This document shows positions 9,749 to 20,781 of a stretch of 39,272 bases of DNA, piece by piece. Position 1 is the first letter of the stretch. Each line of letters starts with the position of its first letter. The stretch is from assembly GCA_947625065.1 (NCBI GenBank), contig CANQNB010000003.1:1-39272 (forward strand), written 5' to 3'. Origin of the DNA: an uncultured Clostridia bacterium (lineage in GTDB: Bacteria; Bacillota; Clostridia; Christensenellales; Borkfalkiaceae). The notes under the pieces are model-generated. The model was not told where the DNA came from and searched no databases. It saw only the letters and a program-made list of their open reading frames with translations. Position numbers and translations under genes: made by a program.

Positions 9749-10621
9749 TCACTCCAGATTCTGAATTTGTTCGCGCACCTTTTCGATCTCGTTCTTCATG
9801 TCGAGCGCGATCGCGGTGATCTCCCCGTCGTTCGACTTGGAACAGACGGTGTTGCATTCGCGGTTGAATTCCTGTATGAGGAAGTCGAGTTTCCTGCCGA
9901 CGCGGTCGCTCTTTGCGATCTTGCGGAACTCTGCGATGTGGGAGGAGAGGCGGGTGAGCTCCTCGTCGATGTTGCACTTGTCGGCAAAGATCGCCCCCTC
10001 GGTGAGCATGCGCGCCTCGTCGACCTTTCCGCCGAGGTACTCCGCGATGCGCTCGTTGAGCCGCTTGCGGTACCCCTCCGCGACGGCGGGGGCACGCTCT
10101 GCGATGGCGTTCTTCTGCCGTTCGATGGTGTCGACACGGGCGAGCAAGTCCTCTTCGAGGCGCTTCCCCTCGGCAAGGCGCATCGCCCTGTGCGCTTCGA
10201 GGGCGGAAGCGAGCGCACGCCGCAGCCCCTCGAGCAGCTCCGTGTCCTCCTCCGCCCCATCCTCCGTACGGACGACATCGGGCTGGCGCAGAAGGTAGGA
10301 GACGGTGACATCGTTCTCGAGCGCAGGGAATGCCTCGTGCAGCTGTTGCGCCGCAAGGACGTAGGCGCGCGCGAGCTCGGTATCGACGCAGAGCGAACGG
10401 TTGCGCTCCCGCTTGTCGGTGTAGGAGACGAAGACGTCGACATGCCCGCGGGAAATGCTCTCCCGCACCATGCCGCGCACGAGCTCCTCCTGCGGGAGAA
10501 AGACGCGGGGGCTCTTGACAGAGAGATCGAGATAGCGGTTGTTCACCGACTTCACCTCCACGGTGAGTTCGATGCCGCCCTCCCGGTATTCCCCTTTTCC
10601 GTAACCCGTCATGGAATACAT
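9749..10621 (-). CDS. yicC: YicC/YloC family endoribonuclease
   Basis: 'MYSMTGYGKGE', 'VEVKSVNNRYLDLSVKSPR', C-terminal 'GRKLDFLIQEFNRECNTVCSKSND'. Confidence 0.93.
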   Translation of the reverse strand: MYSMTGYGKGEYREGGIELTVEVKSVNNRYLDLSVKSPRVFLPQEELVRGMVRESISRGHVDVFVSYTDKRERNRSLCVDTELARAYVLAAQQLHEAFPALENDVTVSYLLRQPDVVRTEDGAEEDTELLEGLRRALASALEAHRAMRLAEGKRLEEDLLARVDTIERQKNAIAERAPAVAEGYRKRLNERIAEYLGGKVDEARMLTEGAIFADKCNIDEELTRLSSHIAEFRKIAKSDRVGRKLDFLIQEFNRECNTVCSKSNDGEITAIALDMKNEIEKVREQIQNLE

Positions 10622-10646
10622 AAAAATATCTCCTCTTAGGTATGTT

Positions 10647-10676
10647 ATTATACCACACGCGGGCGCGCGCGGTCAA
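10647..10676 (-). promoter_or_regulatory. Sigma-A promoter for the yicC operon: TTGACC-18-TATAAT
   Basis: -10 at 10647-10652, -35 at 10671-10676; AGGAG ribosome-binding site precedes ATG at 10621. Confidence 0.8.
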
Positions 10677-10719
10677 GTATTTGCACGGAAAATTTATTTA
10701 TGCGGAAAATTTCGCCCCG

Positions 10720-12666
<1,947 letters not shown>

Positions 12667-15009
12667 TCACCCCAATCTCTCGAGCGGCGCAAGTGCCGCC
12701 GCCAAATCTTTGTTTCCCACGCTGTCGAAGTGCACCGTGATGATGAGATTTTTCGCCTCGCCGCGCGTCGCGATGACGACGCCCTCGCCGAACCGCGCAT
12801 GCCGCACCCGCACGCCGACGGTGTAGCCCGATGTGTCCTTTGGCGGCGTCCGTTGGGGGGAGGTCGCGGACATGGGTGCCCCGCCGAACCTCACCGTGCT
12901 GCTTCTTCCGTTCGCTGCGGGGGGTCTTGCGCTTCCGCCGAAGCTCGCAAATCCCTCTTCTTCCCTCTCGGGGAGAGGACGGGGCGTGCGGGAAGGAGCG
13001 AGGCGCGCCCCCTCTGCCCCGTAGCCGTAACCCGACCCGCCGAAGCCATATGAGCGGCTCCCGAAGTCGTCATAGTCGCCCGTGTAACGGCGGTAGAAGG
13101 GCTTTCCGTCGGGAATGCCGAGCGTATCCTTGATCTCGTTCACGAACTCCGACCGCGCGGTGGGCTGCCGCCGCCCATAGAGAAAGCGGCTCCGCGAGCG
13201 GGTGAGCCAGAGCTTCTCCTTTGCGCGGGTGATGGCGACGTACATGAGCCGCCGCTCCTCTTCGATGCCGCTCTTCTCCTCGAGGGCGCGCGACGTCGGC
13301 ATGATGTCCTGTTCGAGCCCGACGAGAAAGACGCAGCGGAATTCCAGCCCCTTGACGGCGTGGATGGTCGCGAGCGTGACGTAGTCGCCGTCGTCCATCT
13401 CATCGGTATCCGAATAGAGAGTGGTCTGCTGCAGATATTCGTCGAGCGCAGCACCCTCGTTCATGCGGACGAACTCCTCCACCGAGTTGAGAAATTCGTC
13501 CAAATTGGCGCGCTTGGTGAGGCTCTCGTCGGAGTTGTCGGCGTACATGTCGCGCATGCCCGAGGAGTCGATCAGATGCCTTGCGAGCTTGTCCACGGGC
13601 TCCGTCTGCGCCATGATGACGAGCTCCTTGAGGTAGTCGGCAAATTGCGAAAGCCGGAGGCGGGTGCCCGCGTTGACCGGGAGCATGTCCGCATCGAACA
13701 CGGCGTCGTACAGGCTGAGCCCCTCGCTTTGGGCATAGTCGGAGAGCACCTGCACCGTCTTGTCGCCGATGCCCCGCCGCGGCACGTTGATGATGCGCAT
13801 GAGCGCCTCGTTGTCGTAGGGGTTGGCGAGAAGGCGCAGGTAGGCGAGCACGTCCTTGATCTCCTTCCGCTCGAAGAATTTATACCCGCCGAAGACCTTA
13901 TAGTTGATGCCGTACTTGGTGAATTCCTGCTCGAAGGAGCGGGTGAGGGCGTTGATGCGCATGAGGACGGCGAAGTCGGAAAACTTGTAGCCGCGGTAGC
14001 GAAGATCGGCGATCGTGCGGGCGGCATAGAGCGCCTCGCCGAGCTCCTCCTCCGCCTCGAAGTAGACGGGCTTTTCCCCCTCCGGCTTGTCCGTCCAGAG
14101 CGTCTTCTTGTTGCGGCGCCCGTTGTGGGAGATGGAGGCGTTCGCAAGCGCCAGAATGGCGCCCGTCGAGCGGTAATTGCGCTGCAACTTATAGATCTTC
14201 GCCTGCGGGAAGCTGCGCTCGAAGTGCAGGATGTTCTCGATCTCCGCCCCCCGCCATCCATAGATGGATTGGTCGTCGTCGCCCACGGCGAAGAGGTTGC
14301 CGTGCACGGACGCGAGCATCTTGACGATGTCGAACTGCACGGCGTTGGTGTCCTGAAACTCATCGACATGGATATAGCGGAAACGGCACGCGAGGAATTC
14401 GCGCGCCTCCGTGTCCTCCGCGAGGAGGGAACGCGCCTCGGTGAGCAGGTCGTCGAAGTCGAGGGCGTTGAACGATCTGAGATGCTCGGTGTAGCGGCGG
14501 TAGACCTCCATCGCGACATCGATATTTCTCTCATAGGAGAACTTCTCCCCGTATTCGGAGGGGGAGAGACCGAGCATTTTGGCGTTGGAGATGTGAAAGC
14601 GGACAGATTTGAGCGCCCCCTCCTCTTCCATACCGAGCTCCTTGCAGGAGAGCTTGATGACGGCGTTCCTCTCCTGTTCGGAATAGATGGAGAAGTTGGG
14701 GGTAAGCCCGCGGCGTTCGGAGAACATGCGCAGGATCTTCACACACATGGAGTGGATGGTGCACACCCACATGCGGGAGACGTCGCAGCACCGTTCGAGG
14801 CGCTCCTTCATTTCGCCCGCCGCCTTGTTCGTGAAGGTGATGGCGAGGATAGAGGAGGGCGGAACGTCCTTCTCGGTGACAAGATATTCGATGCGGGTAG
14901 TGAGAACGCGCGTCTTGCCGCTGCCCGCGCCCGCGAGCACAAGCACGGCGCCCTCCGTATCGAGGACGGGCAGGATCTGTTCTTCGTTGAGTTGACCGAG
15001 CGATTCCAT
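12667..15009 (-). CDS. pcrA: ATP-dependent DNA helicase PcrA/UvrD
   Basis: 'LAGAGSGKTRVLTTRI', 'VDEFQDTNAVQ', 'VGDDDQSIYGWRGA', 'LATIHAVKGLEF', 'VAITRAKEKLWL'. Confidence 0.95.
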   Translation of the reverse strand: MESLGQLNEEQILPVLDTEGAVLVLAGAGSGKTRVLTTRIEYLVTEKDVPPSSILAITFTNKAAGEMKERLERCCDVSRMWVCTIHSMCVKILRMFSERRGLTPNFSIYSEQERNAVIKLSCKELGMEEEGALKSVRFHISNAKMLGLSPSEYGEKFSYERNIDVAMEVYRRYTEHLRSFNALDFDDLLTEARSLLAEDTEAREFLACRFRYIHVDEFQDTNAVQFDIVKMLASVHGNLFAVGDDDQSIYGWRGAEIENILHFERSFPQAKIYKLQRNYRSTGAILALANASISHNGRRNKKTLWTDKPEGEKPVYFEAEEELGEALYAARTIADLRYRGYKFSDFAVLMRINALTRSFEQEFTKYGINYKVFGGYKFFERKEIKDVLAYLRLLANPYDNEALMRIINVPRRGIGDKTVQVLSDYAQSEGLSLYDAVFDADMLPVNAGTRLRLSQFADYLKELVIMAQTEPVDKLARHLIDSSGMRDMYADNSDESLTKRANLDEFLNSVEEFVRMNEGAALDEYLQQTTLYSDTDEMDDGDYVTLATIHAVKGLEFRCVFLVGLEQDIMPTSRALEEKSGIEEERRLMYVAITRAKEKLWLTRSRSRFLYGRRQPTARSEFVNEIKDTLGIPDGKPFYRRYTGDYDDFGSRSYGFGGSGYGYGAEGARLAPSRTPRPLPEREEEGFASFGGSARPPAANGRSSTVRFGGAPMSATSPQRTPPKDTSGYTVGVRVRHARFGEGVVIATRGEAKNLIITVHFDSVGNKDLAAALAPLERLG

Positions 15010-15017
15010 ACCCCTCG

Positions 15018-15046
15018 ATTATATCATACGCGCCGCCTTTTGGCAA
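15018..15046 (-). promoter_or_regulatory. Sigma-A promoter for pcrA: TTGCCA-17-TATAAT
   Basis: -10 at 15018-15023, -35 at 15041-15046; -10 ends only 8 bp before the pcrA ATG. Confidence 0.75.
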
Positions 15047-15117
15047 GTTTTTGGCAGGGATTTCGGGCGACTTTCCCCTGCGCTCTGCCGAGGACGCCTC
15101 CCCCTTCTTTGTGCCCC

Positions 15118-15507
15118 CTACCGCCTGTTGCGCTCGAATTCGTACTCCCGCTTGAAGCGTTCGAGGGCGCGCAGATAGCGCTCGGAGAGATCGAGATTGT
15201 AGCGCTGCTTCTCGGCATAGCTGAGCGTGTCGTAATACTCCCTGTCGGTGAGCCTGCCGATCGCATCGGAGACCTCCCCCTCTTCGAGGAGCATCTTTTT
15301 GACGCGCAGATAGAACTCGTCGGGCGAGTCCCCCTTGATGCGCTGCTCGACCTTGCCGAGGAAGTACAGATCGAGCTTGTTCTCGTTGATGCCTTGCTCG
15401 CGGGCGTGCTCCCGCTCCGATTCGAGCTCCCGCCGCTGCTGCTGCCAGAACCCCTTCTTCATGCGCCGTTTCGCCTCTTTTGCAAGCGTCTTCAAGGACC
15501 GGTCCAT
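15118..15507 (-). CDS. Uncharacterised charged helical protein (about 130 aa) downstream of rpsU
   Basis: ORF MDRSLKTLAKEAKRRMKKGFW...; highly charged, coiled-coil-like; no recognised domain. Confidence 0.65.
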   Translation of the reverse strand: MDRSLKTLAKEAKRRMKKGFWQQQRRELESEREHAREQGINENKLDLYFLGKVEQRIKGDSPDEFYLRVKKMLLEEGEVSDAIGRLTDREYYDTLSYAEKQRYNLDLSERYLRALERFKREYEFERNRR

Positions 15508-15549
15508 ACGGTCTCCTCCCTGTCTTTTCGACAAATTTCGCAAGAAAAA

Positions 15550-15571
15550 ATCCGTAACCTGCGTTACGGAT
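15550..15571 (-). terminator. Rho-independent terminator after rpsU (ATCCGTAAC-loop-GTTACGGAT then TTTTTTC)
   Basis: 9-bp perfect stem, U-tract on minus strand. Confidence 0.88.
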
Positions 15572-15577
15572 CTCTTG

Positions 15578-15754
15578 TCAGTTTCTGCTTCTCTTTCTGG
15601 CTGCTTCCGACTTCTTTCTCTTTTTGACGGAGGGCTTCTCGTAGAACTCCTTCTTGCGGAGGTCGCCGATGATGCCGTCGCGCGAGCACTTTCTCTTGAA
15701 TCTTCTCAGAGCGGATTCCAAGTTTTCGTTGTCGCCAACCCGAATCGTGGACAT
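15578..15754 (-). CDS. rpsU: 30S ribosomal protein S21
   Basis: '[47 protein letters not shown]'; AAGGAGG upstream of ATG at 15754. Confidence 0.94.
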   Translation of the reverse strand: MSTIRVGDNENLESALRRFKRKCSRDGIIGDLRKKEFYEKPSVKKRKKSEAARKRSRN

Positions 15755-15796
15755 GAATTTCAACCCTCCTTCGCCGAAGCACTTATTTACCTGCCT

Positions 15797-15825
15797 ATTA
15801 TAGCAGACACGCGCGCCCTTGTCAA
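15797..15825 (-). promoter_or_regulatory. Perfect-consensus sigma-A promoter for rpsU: TTGACA-17-TATAAT
   Basis: -10 at 15797-15802, -35 at 15820-15825. Confidence 0.9.
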
Positions 15826-15895
15826 CCGCTTTTGCCCCCTTTTGCGCGCGAGTTTTGGGAAATTTTGGCTTTCCCTGCGGCGGGCAGCTTTTCGC

Positions 15896-18493
15896 TTATA
15901 CCGAGCGGATGGCTTCGACGGGCTTCTTCTTCACCGTGAGGGCGACGGGGATGGTCGTGCTCACGATGGCAGTCACGACGGCGATCGCAAGGATGATGAG
16001 CACGTTCCAAATGCCGAACAGGAACATGTCGAACATGAGGAACCCGCTGTACACGAGCACGATGTTCGCGACGATGCAGGCGACCCAGCTCAACACACTG
16101 CCGAGCACAAAACAGAGGAAGGTGATGAAGACGCCCTCCACCATGAAGATCTTGTAGACGTCGATGCCGCGGGCACCCACGGCGCGCAGAATGCCGATGT
16201 CCCTCTTCTTTGCATGGATGCTCGCCGAAATGAAGTTGTAGAGGAGAAGGGCGGCGAAGACGGCAAGCGCGGCGGCGACGGCGCCGAGGATGGCGAAGAT
16301 CCTGCCGAAGCCCTCTTCCTGCGTCCTGATCTCGGGCATGAAGTTGTAGGGCGTCGAGTAGTAGTACCCCGCGGGCGTCTCATGCCGTTCGTAGGAGAAG
16401 ACGGCATTTCCCCCGCTCGCACGGTGCCCCTTGAGGGGGGCGAACAGGAACTGCACATAGCTGCCCTCGGGGTCCGCCTCCTCGTTATAGCGGTACATCC
16501 GCTGGGACCACCAGCCGTAGGAGAGGGTGTCATAGAGGAACTGCTCGCGGGGGTCCTCCCCGTCCCAATCCTCGTTGGGAACAAGGAAGTTGGAGCGGAA
16601 GGTCGCACCCTCGTTGTATTCCAAGATCGCCTCGAAGCTGTTCGTGAGCTGTCTGCGGAAGTAGGAGGCGGTGTTGTCGGGCTTGTATGCCTCATAGAAG
16701 CCCTCGCCCACCCAGCAGAGGGACGCCATCGAGTTGCGGAAGACGCTCTTGAATTCGGAGGCGAGGCTGTCCCATTCGGAGCCCGTGAGCCCGCTCGCCG
16801 CCTGCCCCTGCAGGAGGGTGGCAAAGGGAGAGAAATCCTCCTGCGTGTCGACGATGCCCACGATGGTGAGGGGGATGGAGTTGGCGCTCCCCTGCGAGAG
16901 CACGTCGGTGTTGCGCATGATGGAGATGCTCTTGCCGAGCAGGTCGTCATAGCTGTTGATGGCGGTGTAGTTGTCCGAGGTGAGGGAGGAGCCGTAGCCG
17001 TAGTTGTGGAACGCCTCCCAGACCATCGTGGAGACGACGCACTCTCTCTCGTTTTTGGGAAGTTCGCCGTGCACCTCGTAGCCCAGTTCGTCGAGGTAGA
17101 CGGCGTCGGCAAAGGCGGTGAAGATGGTCGTCTTGCCGAAGTAGTCGTGCGAGGCGATGCCGTACGTCAGCGGCATGACGCCGTTGTAGTAGGACATCGA
17201 AGTGATCTCAAGGGTGTAGGCGGGCACAAAGTGCTCCCCGGGGTAGCGGCTGCGGATGCGCTCGATCTCTTCCTCGGAGAAGTGGGTATTGGAGATGCCC
17301 GTGTCGAGCTCGGAGGTGAGGGTCTTGCCGTTCGGGTTGTTCACTGTGATGACGCCGTGCTTTTCGAGCACCGCCGCCTGATAGGCGGAGTCGACGAGCG
17401 CGTTGGTGCTCACCTGTTTGGAACTGTAGGTGATGAGGGTGGAGAACACGCCGAACACGATGAAGGCGACCGTCGCAAGCAGCGTCGTAAAGACGAGGCG
17501 GACGGGCTTGGTCCTGAGCCCCGCAAAGCCCATTTTCAGGGCGTAGCGGAAGGGGAATTTGGACTTGATGAAGTTGCACTCGGTGCGCTCGGGGGCAGGC
17601 ATGTCCGAGACAGAGGTCTCCGTAAAGGTCGCTGTGCTCCTCTCGTGAGGCAGGAGAGCGAGGTCGCCGTCCTCCGCGCTGATCACGAGACCGCCCTTGT
17701 GGCTGCGCACGAAGGAGAGGATCTTTTGCTCGTCCTCCTCGCTCATGGCGGCGCCGCTCATGACCGAGAGCTTCTTCTCGGTGAGGTCCTGCACGTTCTT
17801 GCGCTCCGCCCCTTCCCCCTCGCCGCTGCGGGTGACGTCGGAGATGATGCGCCCGTCTTTGAGCTCGATGATGCGGTCGGCATACACCTCGGCGAATTCC
17901 CTGTCGTGCGAGACGATGACGACGAGCTTGTTTTCGGAGAGCCGTTTGAGGGTGTCGAAGACTTGCCGCCCGGTGTTGGAGTCGAGGGCGCCCGTCGGCT
18001 CGTCGCCCATGATGATCTCGGGATCCTTGACGAGGGCGCGGGCAATGGCGACCCGCTGTTTCTGCCCGCCCGAGAGGGTCTGGGGGCGGCGGTCGCCGTA
18101 TCCCTCGAGGTCCACCTGCCGCAAAATGGCGTTCACGTGCTCCCTGTCCTTGGGCTTGCCCTGCAATTCGAGCGCAAGGGCGACGTTTTCCTCCACCGTG
18201 AGCTCGTTCAGGATGTTATACTCCTGAAAGATGAACCCGAGATAGGTGTTGCGGTAGCTGTCGAAATCGCTCTTGGAAAAGTCCTTGGACGACTTGCCGT
18301 TGACGATGACTTCCCCCTCGTCGGGGGCATCGAGCCCGCCCGAGACGTTGAGCAGGGTGCTCTTACCACTGCCCGATTTGCCGAGCAAAAATACCATGCC
18401 GCGCTCGGGGAAGTCCACCGACACATGATCGAGCGCGGTGACCGTCTCCCCCTTTGCAACATACCGTTTGACGAGATCTTTGACCTGAAGCAT
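15896..18493 (-). CDS. ABC transporter, fused N-terminal ATPase and C-terminal FtsX-type permease (MacB-like)
   Basis: Walker A 'GKSGSGKST', signature '[15 protein letters not shown]', Walker B '[12 protein letters not shown]'; C-terminal '[16 protein letters not shown]'. Confidence 0.92.
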   Translation of the reverse strand: MLQVKDLVKRYVAKGETVTALDHVSVDFPERGMVFLLGKSGSGKSTLLNVSGGLDAPDEGEVIVNGKSSKDFSKSDFDSYRNTYLGFIFQEYNILNELTVEENVALALELQGKPKDREHVNAILRQVDLEGYGDRRPQTLSGGQKQRVAIARALVKDPEIIMGDEPTGALDSNTGRQVFDTLKRLSENKLVVIVSHDREFAEVYADRIIELKDGRIISDVTRSGEGEGAERKNVQDLTEKKLSVMSGAAMSEEDEQKILSFVRSHKGGLVISAEDGDLALLPHERSTATFTETSVSDMPAPERTECNFIKSKFPFRYALKMGFAGLRTKPVRLVFTTLLATVAFIVFGVFSTLITYSSKQVSTNALVDSAYQAAVLEKHGVITVNNPNGKTLTSELDTGISNTHFSEEEIERIRSRYPGEHFVPAYTLEITSMSYYNGVMPLTYGIASHDYFGKTTIFTAFADAVYLDELGYEVHGELPKNERECVVSTMVWEAFHNYGYGSSLTSDNYTAINSYDDLLGKSISIMRNTDVLSQGSANSIPLTIVGIVDTQEDFSPFATLLQGQAASGLTGSEWDSLASEFKSVFRNSMASLCWVGEGFYEAYKPDNTASYFRRQLTNSFEAILEYNEGATFRSNFLVPNEDWDGEDPREQFLYDTLSYGWWSQRMYRYNEEADPEGSYVQFLFAPLKGHRASGGNAVFSYERHETPAGYYYSTPYNFMPEIRTQEEGFGRIFAILGAVAAALAVFAALLLYNFISASIHAKKRDIGILRAVGARGIDVYKIFMVEGVFITFLCFVLGSVLSWVACIVANIVLVYSGFLMFDMFLFGIWNVLIILAIAVVTAIVSTTIPVALTVKKKPVEAIRSV

Positions 18494-18523
18494 CTCCTCC
18501 CCCTTGATAAAACAATTACAAAG

Positions 18524-18552
18524 ATTATATAAAACGCGCGCGGATTTGTCAA
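18524..18552 (-). promoter_or_regulatory. Perfect-consensus promoter for the ABC fusion: TTGACA-17-TATAAT, overlapping an inverted repeat
   Basis: -10 at 18524-18529, -35 at 18547-18552. Confidence 0.88.
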
Positions 18553-18573
18553 CTTATTGGACAGACCGCGCGC
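18536..18573. repeat. Long inverted repeat GCGCGCGG...CCGCGCGC with inner TGTC/GACA; possible bidirectional terminator and/or operator
   Basis: Read directly; followed by TTTT on the minus side and ATTTTTT on the plus side. Confidence 0.65.
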
Positions 18574-18590
18574 ATTTTTTCACATTATTT

Positions 18591-19721
18591 TCAATAAAAT
18601 TTATCCTCTAACTCGTCGATGACGCCGTCTGTCATCAAGCCGTAGGTGTTGTAGAGGGTGAGGATGGTGAAGCGGTCGCGGATCTTATACGCCTCGCGGA
18701 GCATGCGGCGGAAGGTCTCGGGCGGGATACCAAGCTCGGAGAAACGGGTCGGGCAGCCCAGCGAAGACAGAATTCCCCCCACCCATGTCGCGGTCGGAAG
18801 CCTGCGCGCCTCCTCATACACCCCTTCGCAGCCCGCAAAGGAGGGACGGCGTTCGAGGGTGTGGTAGAGCTCGAGGGAGACCATCGTCCCCAGCCCGACC
18901 TTGATGCCGTGCAGGGGGATGCGCTCCCCGCGGCGGAGAAAATCCATCTCGAGGAAGTGGCTCATGTGGTGCTCAGCGCCCGATGCGGGGCGGGAGTTGC
19001 CCGCGATCACCATCGCATAGCCCGAGACGAGCAGGGCGTCCATCAGCCGCTCCGTCCCTTCCCGCTCGCCCGCGGTGAGGGAGGGAATGCCGTCCGTTGC
19101 GGCGCACACGGCTTCGGTCATGAGATCCGCCGCCTCGGCGCCGTACGCCTCCCCCGTAAGAAGGGCGGAGATGCGCCAGTCGGTGAGACAGCAGTACTTG
19201 GCGAGGATGTCCCCCATGCCCGCGCCGACCATGATGCGGGGGGCGGAAGTGAGTACGTCGGGGTCCATGAGGACGTCGCTCGCAACCTGCGCGCTGCGCG
19301 TGATCTTGAACCCGTTCTCGATGAGGGGGGTCACGCCCGAGGTGTAGCCGTCCATCGAGGGGGCGGTGGCATAGACGCCGCTCGGCTTGCCGAGGAGAAA
19401 CCCGGCTCGCTTGGCGATGTCGTTGAGGGTGCCCGACCCCACGGCGAGCAGATAGTCACAGTCCTCCGCCGCGCGGAGAACAACGTCCACCGTCTTCTCG
19501 TCGGCGACCGGTTCCTCCTCGCGCAGATGGCAGAAGAGGACGCGTTCGCCCTGCCCGATGAGCGCGCTCTCGATGGGGGTACTAATGGACATGGTATGCT
19601 CATCTGTGATGATGAGCACCTTTTTGCCCCTGATATTTTGCAGAAAGACGGGGAAGTCTCCTCCCCTTCCGCGCTCGGCGTTGACGCCGAATTTTGCGGA
19701 CAGTTTGCCGATCTCGATCAT
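18591..19721 (-). CDS. egsA: sn-glycerol-1-phosphate dehydrogenase (EgsA/AraM family)
   Basis: 'VGSGTLNDIAKRAG', 'YATAPSMDGYTSGVTPLI', 'GAGMGDILAKYCCLTDWR', 'HHMSHFLEM...LHGIKVGLGT'; start trimmed to MIEIGKLSAKFG. Confidence 0.87.
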   Translation of the reverse strand: MIEIGKLSAKFGVNAERGRGGDFPVFLQNIRGKKVLIITDEHTMSISTPIESALIGQGERVLFCHLREEEPVADEKTVDVVLRAAEDCDYLLAVGSGTLNDIAKRAGFLLGKPSGVYATAPSMDGYTSGVTPLIENGFKITRSAQVASDVLMDPDVLTSAPRIMVGAGMGDILAKYCCLTDWRISALLTGEAYGAEAADLMTEAVCAATDGIPSLTAGEREGTERLMDALLVSGYAMVIAGNSRPASGAEHHMSHFLEMDFLRRGERIPLHGIKVGLGTMVSLELYHTLERRPSFAGCEGVYEEARRLPTATWVGGILSSLGCPTRFSELGIPPETFRRMLREAYKIRDRFTILTLYNTYGLMTDGVIDELEDKFY

Positions 19722-19728
19722 GGCTCCC

Positions 19729-20640
19729 TCACTTACAGATAAATTTACAGGTGATGCCCTCGTCGTAGTCGCCGAACCCCCTGCCGAAGAGGGTGAACCC
19801 GCCACGGTTGTCTGCGTCCTCGGGGACGAAGATGCGGAAGCGGATCTGCTCGCCCGGCGTCAGTGCGAGGTCGGAGAGGGAGGTCTCCGAGACCTTGACG
19901 CCTGCGATGTACGTCCCCTCCTTGCCCACGGCGATGAGGATCTTTTTGCCGTATTGCCCGAGATTGCCGTACCACCATGCGGGGTTGTGGGTGCCCGGGC
20001 GGTCGTTGTACTCCCCGCGGCTCGTGAAACAGCCGAGCAGCTTCCCGTTGACGGCAAAATGGATGTCGCTCGGAAAGTACGCCGCATAGCCGGGCGCCTC
20101 GGAGGCGATCTCGAGGGAGAATTGTAGCTCGAGCAGGTCGCCGTCCTCCTCCAAATAGTTGGGGATGAGGTACTCGACGTACCCATAGGAGAGCCACAAG
20201 AGCCCCGCTTCGGCGCGCTCGGGATAGGAGAAGCAGGCGGGGTCGTCGAACCGCCCGATGAGGCGTTCGCGCGTCGCGATCCCGCAGGTGGGATGAGCTT
20301 CGTAGCCGACGTATTGCCCGACGTCGATGTGCGCCGAGGCGACCCTTCCCTCTGCGGGAGGACGCCCGACAAAGTCGACGATGAGTTTATCGGTGGCGAG
20401 ACGGCAGATCTTTTGGGTGCCGCGGACACCCGAAGCCGTCGTGATCTCGATGAGCCCCGCGGCGTGCAGTTTTTTGATGTGCGCCGTGATCGCGCCGTTG
20501 GAGACGCCGAGCTTCTTGGCAAAATAGTCGAGGTTGAGCTCGCCGTGTTCCAACAGCTCTTCGAGGATGGAGAGGCGGACGGGAGAGTCGAGCGCCTCGT
20601 ATACGAGCATCCCCGATTTGAAATCCTTTAAGTATATCAT
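19729..20640 (-). CDS. ArsR-type winged-helix regulator with a C-terminal beta-rich domain
   Basis: N-terminal 'LDSPVRLSILEELLEHGELNLDYFAKKLGVSNGAITAHIKKLHAAGLI' wHTH; about 200-aa C-terminal domain; 7 bp upstream of egsA. Confidence 0.8.
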   Translation of the reverse strand: MIYLKDFKSGMLVYEALDSPVRLSILEELLEHGELNLDYFAKKLGVSNGAITAHIKKLHAAGLIEITTASGVRGTQKICRLATDKLIVDFVGRPPAEGRVASAHIDVGQYVGYEAHPTCGIATRERLIGRFDDPACFSYPERAEAGLLWLSYGYVEYLIPNYLEEDGDLLELQFSLEIASEAPGYAAYFPSDIHFAVNGKLLGCFTSRGEYNDRPGTHNPAWWYGNLGQYGKKILIAVGKEGTYIAGVKVSETSLSDLALTPGEQIRFRIFVPEDADNRGGFTLFGRGFGDYDEGITCKFICK

Positions 20641-20646
20641 AACAAT

Positions 20647-20675
20647 ATTATACCCCTATCCCTCCCCCATGTCAA
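20647..20675 (-). promoter_or_regulatory. Perfect-consensus promoter TTGACA-17-TATAAT for the regulator-egsA operon
   Basis: -10 at 20647-20652, -35 at 20670-20675; only 6 bp from -10 to the ATG. Confidence 0.85.
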
Positions 20676-20722
20676 GAAAACGGGCGGTTGCGGGCAAATT
20701 ATTTTACCTCAAAATAAAAGAA

Positions 20723-20747
20723 TGCCCACTCCTTGGCGGAGTGGGCA
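20723..20747 (-). terminator. Rho-independent terminator after the phosphosugar mutase (TGCCCACTCC-loop-GGAGTGGGCA then TTCTTTTATTTT)
   Basis: 10-bp perfect stem with U-rich tail on minus strand. Confidence 0.88.
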
Positions 20748-20781
20748 GCGGGAACACAATGAAAGCAAGGACGCGGGGAGC

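Noticed and set aside
13360-15627. 755-aa plus-strand ORF opposite pcrA
   Set aside because: Same antisense artefact; pcrA motifs on the minus strand are unambiguous.
15335-18532. 1065-aa plus-strand ORF spanning rpsU and the ABC fusion
   Set aside because: Crosses real terminators, promoters and two convincing minus-strand genes.
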